Below, in pieces: positions 35,505 to 42,109 of a stretch of 42,109 bases of DNA; position 1 is the stretch's first letter; each line of letters opens with the position of its first letter. The position numbers and the translations under genes are program-made. The DNA is from Beroe ovata (lineage: Eukaryota > Ctenophora > Nuda > Beroida > Beroidae): the NCBI GenBank assembly GCA_946803715.1, contig CAMPET010000043.1, positions 283,257 through 325,365 on the forward strand. The letters are read 5' to 3'. The notes under the pieces are model-generated. The model was not told where the DNA came from, ran no database searches, and worked only from the letters and a program-made list of their open reading frames with translations.

Positions 35505-35543
35505 CATCTCAGAATCTGAGGACTCGTCTCAGATTCTGAGATG
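35505..35543. repeat. Perfect 16-bp inverted repeat with 7-nt spacer
   Basis: catctcagaatctgag and ctcagattctgagatg are exact reverse complements around gactcgt. The right arm touches the start of the tRNA-like element. Confidence 0.88.
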
Positions 35544-35765
35544 AGTGGCTTAGTGGTATGGACATTGGACTTTCTATCGAAAGATCGTGAGTTCGAGTCC
35601 CGGCCACCGCACCACTCAGCTAAGGGCGAGAGATTTAACTCAAGCCTATGCAGCCCAACGGTTCACTCAGCCGAGCGTACAGGAAACTGTGCGGGAGGGT
35701 TAAATGAGGAGCTGCCCATTGCAGCGAAGTCTCGGGCGAATAAAGTATGGATTACACTTCCTTAA
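35541..35765 (+). mobile_element. tRNA-derived SINE-like element
   Basis: A polymerase III A box (tggcttagtggtatgg, from about 35545) and B box (gagttcgagtcccgg, from about 35590) have tRNA spacing, with an anticodon-arm-like ctttctatcgaaag between. Acceptor and T-stem pairings fail, so it is not a functional tRNA. About 150 nt of unrelated body follow. No target-site duplication was confirmed. Confidence 0.6.
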
Positions 35766-36173
35766 CCGTCACTGGCTTGATAACTTGAATCCTTCGATTC
35801 CTGTCATTGGCTGTACAGCTGTTGGAATAGAAGTAAAACTCTACTAAATAAAAAAAAAACAATCTTAGGACTGGTTTTTGTTTGTTTTCTTGACTATCAT
35901 ACCCAGCTCGCCTGAACCAATGATCATTATCGTGGTTACCTACGTGGACAGTGGACAAGAAGAAACATAAAAGCAACCATCTTTAGAGTTCAGGTAAAGT
36001 AAAATGTATACAGTTTCTAATTCGGGATGAAATAATAACTCACAATAACGAATGAAATTTCTTATATTGAAAACTTGGTTGAGAAATGTCTCTTGCCAAA
36101 GTTGATTTACACCCACTGAAACAAATTGATATCGTAAAACCACTGTCTACAATTTTCGGATTTGTGAAACAGT
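35766..36173. other. Intergenic, 3' flank of the GMD-GFUS gene
   Basis: AT-rich, with a poly(A) run near 35850 on the plus strand that could be the tail of the preceding repeat. No gene seen. Confidence 0.5.
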
Positions 36174-38159
36174 CTATTTTCTGAAGTTGTCCACTGTCTG
36201 GATCCAATCACACACTTTCTCAATTCCGTCTTTGAGAGGGGTCCAAACGAAGTCTTTGTCACTCAGGTATTCCTGTAGAACTGCAGTGTCTGCAGTTTTC
36301 TTGAACTGTCCATCTGATTTACTCGTGTCGTGCTCCACCTCACTCAATCCCATACACTCTGCAATGGTTTCAGCCACCTCCAGAATGCTCACCTCTCCGT
36401 CAGGTGGTGCAGCTATCATCATATCAGGAGCATTCTCATCCCCAACCACCATCGACATTATCCGAGCTAGATCCTCCACGAATATGAACTGACGCAGTGG
36501 TTTGCCCGTACCGAATATCAGCAGTGATTTCTCCCCTGCCTGCTTCGCGATGAGAGCCTTGTGAATTAGACCGGGAATCACATGCGAGTCCTCCAAGTTG
36601 AAGTTATCGTGGGTCCCGTAAATGTTGGTCGGCACGATCAGCTTGATGTTGAGGTCATACTTCTGCCGGTATGCCCGTGACTGTACCTCAGCCATGCGTT
36701 TCCCGTACGCGTATGCGAAGTTGCTGTCATGAGGGGGGCCCTTGTGCAAATCCTGCTCTGTGAACGGAACCAGCCCGTCAGGGAAGATACAGGTAGAGAG
36801 ACACATGACCAGCTGCTTCACCTGGAACTTCTCGCATGCCCGGATAATGTTGGTGTTCATGGTCACATTCTCCTCGAGCATCTCCACGGGCTCCCTCATG
36901 TTCTTGTAGAGTCCGCCCACTTTAGCAGCCAAGTGGAGGACACGGGTGGGTCGCAGCTCTTTGAACAGCCTGAACACTGACTCCTCGTCTAGTAGATTGC
37001 ACTCTTTAGAGGATGGATAGTACCAGTCAGGGTGGAGGGACTTGACAGCACTCCCCACGAGACCAGACCCACCCGTGACCAGCACTCGGACTGCCTTCTT
37101 TTCCATCCTGGGTGGATTTACCACCACGGCACCGTCAGACACCAGCATGTCGTGGATGGTGTCGTCTAGAGTGTACTCTGGCTCCCAGCCAAATGTTGTC
37201 CGCGCTTTGGTCGGATCTCCGAGCAGGGTTTCCACTTCGGCCGGTCTGAAGTATCGCTCAGATACCCGGACCATCACTTTCCCCGTGTCTTGTCGTATCC
37301 CCACCTCGTTCACACCCTGCCCTTCCCATCTTATCTCCCAACCCATGGCATGGCAACACTTCTCCACGAAGTTCCGTACACTGTACTGCCTCCCCGTTGC
37401 TATGACGTAATCATCAGGCTCATCCTGCTGGAGCATCATCCACATGGCTCTCACGTAGTCCCTCGCATCTCCCCAATCCCTCAGCGAGTCAAGATTACCC
37501 AGGACCAGGACATCTTGCGTCCCTCGCGAGATGGCGACCATCGCCCTCGTGATTTTCCTCGTCACAAACGTCTCCCCCCGTCGTGGGGACTCGTGGTTGA
37601 ATAGGATCCCGTTTGAGGCGTGGATCCCGTACGATTCACGGTAGTTCTTAGTGATCCAGTGAGCGTAGAGTTTGGCTGCTCCATAGGGGGATCTGGGATA
37701 GAAGGGTGTGGTTTCCGTTTGTGGAATTTCCTGGACAAGACCGTATATTTCAGAGGTGGAAGCTTGGTAGAAACGTGTTTTGTCCTTGAGCCCACACATC
37801 CTGATAGCCTCTAGCATCCTCAATGTTCCCAGTCCACTCACATTGGCCGTAAACTCAGGAACCTCGAAGGAGACCTTCACGTGCGACTGAGCGCCGAGAT
37901 TGTACACCTCCAGTATCTTGAGATCAGGGTACCTCTCCTGTATGGTATGGAGAATGCCCACCATGGACACTGTGTCACTCAGATCACCAAAGTGGAGACT
38001 CAGACGCTCATGTCCGAAAACATGGTCGATACGCTTGGTGTTGATGCTCGACACACGACGCGTCATCCCGTGGACCCAGTATCCCTTCTCGAGCAGGAAG
38101 TCCAGGAGGTATGAGCCGTCCTGCCCGGTGATTCCCGTGATGAGAGCTGCAGATGTCAT
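36174..38159 (-). CDS. Bifunctional GDP-mannose 4,6-dehydratase / GDP-L-fucose synthase fusion
   Basis: A single uninterrupted 661-residue frame holds both enzymes of de novo GDP-fucose synthesis. Residues 1-344 are GMD, an extended SDR, which converts GDP-mannose to the 4-keto-6-deoxy intermediate. It has NADP-binding G9-x2-G12-x2-G15, catalytic T135/E137 (ASTSEIYG) and Y159/K163 (SPYGAAK), and [14 protein letters not shown] short linker (VVVNPP) leads at M352 into GFUS/TSTA3, the epimerase-reductase, with [56 protein letters not shown] and SDGQFKKTA. Both catalytic sets look intact. The ATG at 38159 is chosen because GMD homology starts there; an acceptor-like cag lies just upstream (38168), so a 5' UTR intron is likely. 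No intron interrupts the coding part. Cytosolic role inferred. The GMD half has [13 protein letters not shown], where the animal enzyme as I remember it is SSSFNTGRIEH. Confidence 0.93.
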   Translation of the reverse strand: MTSAALITGITGQDGSYLLDFLLEKGYWVHGMTRRVSSINTKRIDHVFGHERLSLHFGDLSDTVSMVGILHTIQERYPDLKILEVYNLGAQSHVKVSFEVPEFTANVSGLGTLRMLEAIRMCGLKDKTRFYQASTSEIYGLVQEIPQTETTPFYPRSPYGAAKLYAHWITKNYRESYGIHASNGILFNHESPRRGETFVTRKITRAMVAISRGTQDVLVLGNLDSLRDWGDARDYVRAMWMMLQQDEPDDYVIATGRQYSVRNFVEKCCHAMGWEIRWEGQGVNEVGIRQDTGKVMVRVSERYFRPAEVETLLGDPTKARTTFGWEPEYTLDDTIHDMLVSDGAVVVNPPRMEKKAVRVLVTGGSGLVGSAVKSLHPDWYYPSSKECNLLDEESVFRLFKELRPTRVLHLAAKVGGLYKNMREPVEMLEENVTMNTNIIRACEKFQVKQLVMCLSTCIFPDGLVPFTEQDLHKGPPHDSNFAYAYGKRMAEVQSRAYRQKYDLNIKLIVPTNIYGTHDNFNLEDSHVIPGLIHKALIAKQAGEKSLLIFGTGKPLRQFIFVEDLARIMSMVVGDENAPDMMIAAPPDGEVSILEVAETIAECMGLSEVEHDTSKSDGQFKKTADTAVLQEYLSDKDFVWTPLKDGIEKVCDWIQTVDNFRK

Positions 38160-38244
38160 GCCACCACCTGTTATAGGGTGATAGGTGAGAGAGAGGGATA
38201 CCGAAATCAATGTGACACGGAATTGAGGTCTGAAAAGAGAAGAN

Positions 38245-38345
38245 TCGGGCCGCCTCGGTGAGCGAGCTCGCAAAAAGGGCCCTTCGGGCCCTTTTTGCTC
38301 GCACGTGTAACATTACCTACAGATGCCGCGAGGGGCTTGCCAGCC
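38245..38345. repeat. GC-rich hairpin cluster next to a single-N gap
   Basis: gcaaaaagggccc and gggccctttttgc form a perfect 13-bp stem with a 3-nt loop, and a second stem aggggct / agcccct follows about 30 nt on. The block begins right after the N at 38244 and differs in composition from its AT-rich surroundings. Confidence 0.7.
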
Positions 38346-39163
38346 CCTTGATGGAAAATTACCTAATTACTATGATAGAAAGACAATATCGTTATATAGT
38401 ACCCAGATATTGAAGACGAAATTATTGAATTAAAAAACAATATGCAGGCGCCTAGCAATCACATGCGATTCGCGGCAATAATAACTAACAAGTTTTTAGA
38501 TAATGACATCACAGAGAAAATGGGTCGATTAATGTACGACTACGAGTGTCCTCAACACGAGAGTGGCAAAAACATGATGAATAGACTAAACTAAGTAATT
38601 TAAACAGAGAATAACAAATGCTGCATAGTATTGTACAATTGAACAATTTGAAGAACATTACAATACAACATGTTATAACTCGAACAGCAGAAAGTAACCT
38701 GGCTATACATGTGAAATTACAGTGATTGTTGTAGTGGTGTTTCAGAAAGAAAAAAACGATGCACGAAGACAAATGTATTTATTCCTACCTACCTACCTTC
38801 TAGAAAAACAGATGGCACAATAACAATAGCAAGCGCTTCTGAAAGTACGGGTTTCGGAAGTAGGAAGGTACGGATTTCAGGACACCAGCACTTACAGCAG
38901 CCTAACCATATCAGAGAAATGGGCGTTATTTAAAAGTACCAAAAGGACTCAATTCATGATTTTGACACGTCAAAAACCGCGAAGTTCTCGACATTGAAAG
39001 AAAATTGAGTGAACATTGAGTCTTGAGTTATTGATGTTTTCCCGAACAAGGTCAAACAATCTTTATCTTGAGATTCCTATCGCAACATTCAATGAGGGGT
39101 GTAATACTAATAATAGAATGATATCTGGACATTGTGCCGCGTGTGAACACGTGTATATATGAG

Positions 39164-39194
<31 letters not shown>

Positions 39195-39817
39195 TGTGTG
39201 GGCGTATGTGTGTGTGTCGTGTCTGTGTGTGTGTGTTTTTGCCATATAACTACTATGTAGTTCGTGTGGCTGTGGCCTGAGTGCTGTGTTGAGTGTTCTT
39301 TGGAACGAGAACACACATTCACATTGCGTACGTTCGTGTAATGAAATCTACAATTTTGTGCGCGAGATGGATCGTGCGCGGATTCAAACGAGGCAGAGTA
39401 GATCGAGCCTCCGGTAAATTTATGAAAAATGAGACAACTTCATGTAATAAAACTTTCAAATTCGTAAAAAAAACGCTAATTCAGTTCACATAAAAGATCA
39501 AGGTATTCTTTTACCCAGAATACAAATTGTGCGGTGCTCCGATTTCAGCACCGTGATAATGGACAGCCTCTTCAGCGTGGTCAGAGATCACGTACTTCTG
39601 ACAAACGCAGCCGGTATGAAAATATCCACAAGAACCGATGGATTTAGAGCATGGTGTACTTGAATTTAACTTGGGTGCATAATCGCAAAAACATCTCCTA
39701 TGAAAAAATTACTGCATCATCAATGATAGTCGATTCAGACCAAGACGTGTATTCTCTTCACAAATCACAATTTTATACACTTCCCAATGATATCGAATGG
39801 AGCGTCGCCCGCGCATG
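38346..39817. other. Intergenic between MFS gene and GMD-GFUS gene
   Basis: AT-rich sequence with a (GT)n array at about 39169-39237. No supported exon on either strand. Confidence 0.6.
39169..39237. repeat. (GT)n microsatellite with interruptions
   Basis: tgtgtgtgtg runs are broken by tgggcgta and cgtgtc. Confidence 0.85.
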
Positions 39818-42109
39818 CTAGATACCGATATCGACAGTAGCATCGCCAATGTTCAACGCCATGGTGAAGGTGTCCTTCCTCAGCCCGAGTGAGCAGCCGA
39901 ACATAAGAGTTCCGATCACGGTATACGCTGAAAACCTGAGATTAGGCGAGAACGAGTCTAGTATGGTTGGGTTCAAGCAGAAAGCGACAGCAATTCCCAT
40001 CAGTCTGAACCCATTGAGTAGTCCGAGAGCAGTACCCCTGCTCCTGATGGCGTACAGTTCAGCACAGTACAGGTATACGGTAAAGTTCATGATGGACGTG
40101 AAGAGCACTATGAACCCTGTTTGACTGAGCATGAAGCTCTGCTTCGCACACAGCACCATACTTATGATAGCGATAACGCGCAGGGCAGCCGGACCCCTGA
40201 AACTGTTTTTCCGTCCGTATCTCTGTACGGATATGTATCCGAGGAAGGAGCCGGCTATGGAGACCCCAAACACGGTCAACATATCACTGAGAGTCGTTAC
40301 TGAGGGTGGGACACAGGGACGGGGGAAGTTGTCCGTCGCTGGACATGCCCCTCCCACGTCCTGTATTATGGGAAACGTGAGGTACACCGAGGTCGTGATC
40401 AGTCCACCGATCAGGAACAGCAGTATGAGTAGGATAGCCGTCACTTTGCCTCCCTTGTAAAACATATCGGAGTAGTTCCCGTAACTCGACTCCGGTTCTA
40501 TGATATCATCGTTTTCCAGTTGCATGACCGAGAACTTGCTCTGTAGGTTTGCCGTGCTGTTGAGCCTGATTTTAGCGCTCTGCGACGGTTCAGGGAAGAG
40601 AATTCCCATGAGTAGTCCTAGTGCGAGGACGATGACACTGACTGTCGGTATCGCCTCCCAAATTCCCCCCGTCACGGTGTCCATGGGCGAATTCTGGACT
40701 ATGAGGGGGATGAGAGTGGTAGCAGAGTTCTGAGCAAAGCTGTGGAGTAGGTACACGTGTAGGCGGTGTTGTGTGGGACATGTTTCTATGGTGTAGAGCA
40801 GGCTGGTGATGTAGAGGATGCCCATGGTCAGGGAGGAAATGCAACGGGTCGTGAGGAAGAGGGCTGTGTCCAGGGAGATGAAACCCACCAACTCTGAAAT
40901 GGGGAGTGTCATTGTTATGTGAAGTGAAATGGGAGTCTGTGAAGTAGGATAACAATTAGTGATACCGTGGAATTTAGATAGTAGCGAAACTGCAGTTACC
41001 ATGAATACCAGTTACCATGGCTAAATTATAGTCGCCATAGCTACCAGACACTGTAACATATGGGATTATAGCGAATTCCCCCTCAAAAATATTCCCCAAG
41101 TTAGCTGTAGCCGTGCGCATGCCGATCTGATCACTAATTTTCTCTCCTCCGTGTCTTCTAATAAAGTACAATGGAATGGTGTTGACACACACACACACAC
41201 ACAAATTTAGAGGAAGATTAGAGATATAGCGCACAGATATCAGTATATCATANACACACACACACACACACAAATTTAGAGGAAGATTAGAGATATATCG
41301 CACAGATATCAGTATATCATACTCGGATATTGGTATCAGGATTCGCTATACGGAGTTGGTAGAGAGAATGTAGTGTTCTGTATCATGCACGATATGATGA
41401 CCCCACCCAACATTGGCAGATAGATTATCGATGAGCATGAATCATGATACGCCATGTGTGATTGAGTGATTGCCGATCATGCCATTGGTTATCAATTTAA
41501 ACTAGATGCCATCGGAAAATGGTCCTTTATTCGCTGATAAGGATTTCAAAACACAGCCACTTTTCGATAAAACAACTGTGACATGAAAATAGGTTTGTGG
41601 CATATACAGGATAGTTACCTGCGACTATGGCTGTGGCGGCTGAAAGTATGAAAAGCGGCCTCCGTCCCACTTTATCTATGAGAACTCCTCCCAACACACT
41701 GCCGATCATATTCGCTAACAAAGTGGAGGCAGGGATGAATGTTTCGTAGAGTAGGGTCCAATCTTTCTTACATGTTAGCTTTCTCAGCAGAACGGGGTAT
41801 GCGAAAAACTGAAATGGGGAATCGAAATATTGTACCGAGATTAACCACATCATCTCACCCTTGTCACCCCTCTAACCCCACATATCCTCACCTCTAGACT
41901 GGTCACGAAGCCGAGGGAGCAAATCACCATGACAAGTGCAAGGTAGGACACACCCTGACACAGATAGTGGACAGCTTCCCGACACGCATCCACCGACTGC
42001 TGGTGATGTTCCATCTCCTTGCGCTTGCTCAGCTGCTGATTCAGGTACTCCGGGCTGGGGGAGTGGTCACTGTGGTCATGGTAGAGGGGGTGTGGGGTGT
42101 GGGTGGGGG
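39818..42109 (-). CDS. MFS transporter of SLC22/SV2 type, 5'-partial
   Basis: Three visible exons, 42109-41892, 41808-41619 and 40893-39818, join in phase to about 495 residues; the N-terminus is off the right edge. The first exon ends in a transmembrane stretch (YLALVMVICSLGFVTSLE). The second has CKKDWTLLYE, then GSVLGGVLIDKVGRRPL, the loop 2-3 signature of the major facilitator superfamily. The long last exon has RCISSLTMGILYITSLLYTI, a polar central loop, a second-half signature GYISVQRYGRKNSF, the SRGTALGLLNGFRLMG helix and a short tail ending DATVDIGI. Layout fits organic-ion (SLC22) or synaptic-vesicle-2-related carriers at the plasma or vesicle membrane. The substrate cannot be inferred. 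The 725-bp intron contains a duplicated microsatellite join. Confidence 0.84.
41180..41330. repeat. (AC)n plus flank duplicated across a single-N join
   Basis: The string aaatttagaggaagattaga with its preceding AC run occurs before and after the N at 41253, with one base difference in the next segment (atagcg / atatcg). Intronic; same artefact type as at 7620, 21094 and 34758. Confidence 0.85.

Noticed and set aside
35541-35765. Functional tRNA gene
   Set aside because: A and B boxes present, but the acceptor and T stems do not pair.
36187-38181. Plus-strand ORFs up to 122 residues opposite the GMD-GFUS gene
   Set aside because: Shadows of a conserved coding strand.

Overview
The window is a compact animal-type nuclear locus. 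Genes are split by short GT-AG introns, AATAAA signals sit behind several stop codons, and the recognisable products are metazoan families: SLC35E1, ABCC10, CCDC34, a VWA-domain protein, ATAD5, GDP-fucose biosynthesis enzymes and an MFS carrier. About ten genes in 42 kb, short introns and AT-rich DNA with CpG-rich islands suggest a gene-dense invertebrate such as a sponge-like lineage. That placement is an inference; no rRNA or mitochondrial marker is present. It is a heterozygous draft assembly: nine single N characters and one N run occur, and at least four single Ns are flanked by unmerged copies of the same sequence.

Layout. 66-2275 (-): SLC35E1-like nucleotide-sugar/triose-phosphate-type transporter, running off the left edge. 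3974-8944 (+): intronless ABCC10/MRP7-like ABC transporter interrupted by an assembly duplication. 9420-10083 (+): small two-helix protein, tentatively complex I NDUFC2. 10995-11948 (+): CCDC34-like coiled coil. 12608-28026 (+): large gene of 20 or more exons encoding a VWA domain and a probable Tudor-like (DUF4537-type) domain. Two opposite-strand genes lie inside its introns: a five-exon zinc-ribbon protein (16032-17893) and a two-exon secreted peptide precursor of 73 residues (23008-23367). 28852-33613 (-): ATAD5/Elg1-like PCNA unloader. 33977-35765: palindromic, MITE-like and tRNA-derived repeats. 36174-38159 (-): single-ORF fusion of GDP-mannose 4,6-dehydratase and GDP-L-fucose synthase, the two consecutive steps of GDP-fucose synthesis. 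39818-42109 (-): MFS transporter of SLC22/SV2 type, running off the right edge.

There is no operon logic. The strongest biological points are the fused GDP-fucose enzyme, the two nested genes (one a novel secreted peptide), a microexon in the VWA gene, an ATAD5 model without the AAA lid, and intronless genes among intron-rich neighbours. Exon models were built by hand from splice motifs and phase and need transcript data.
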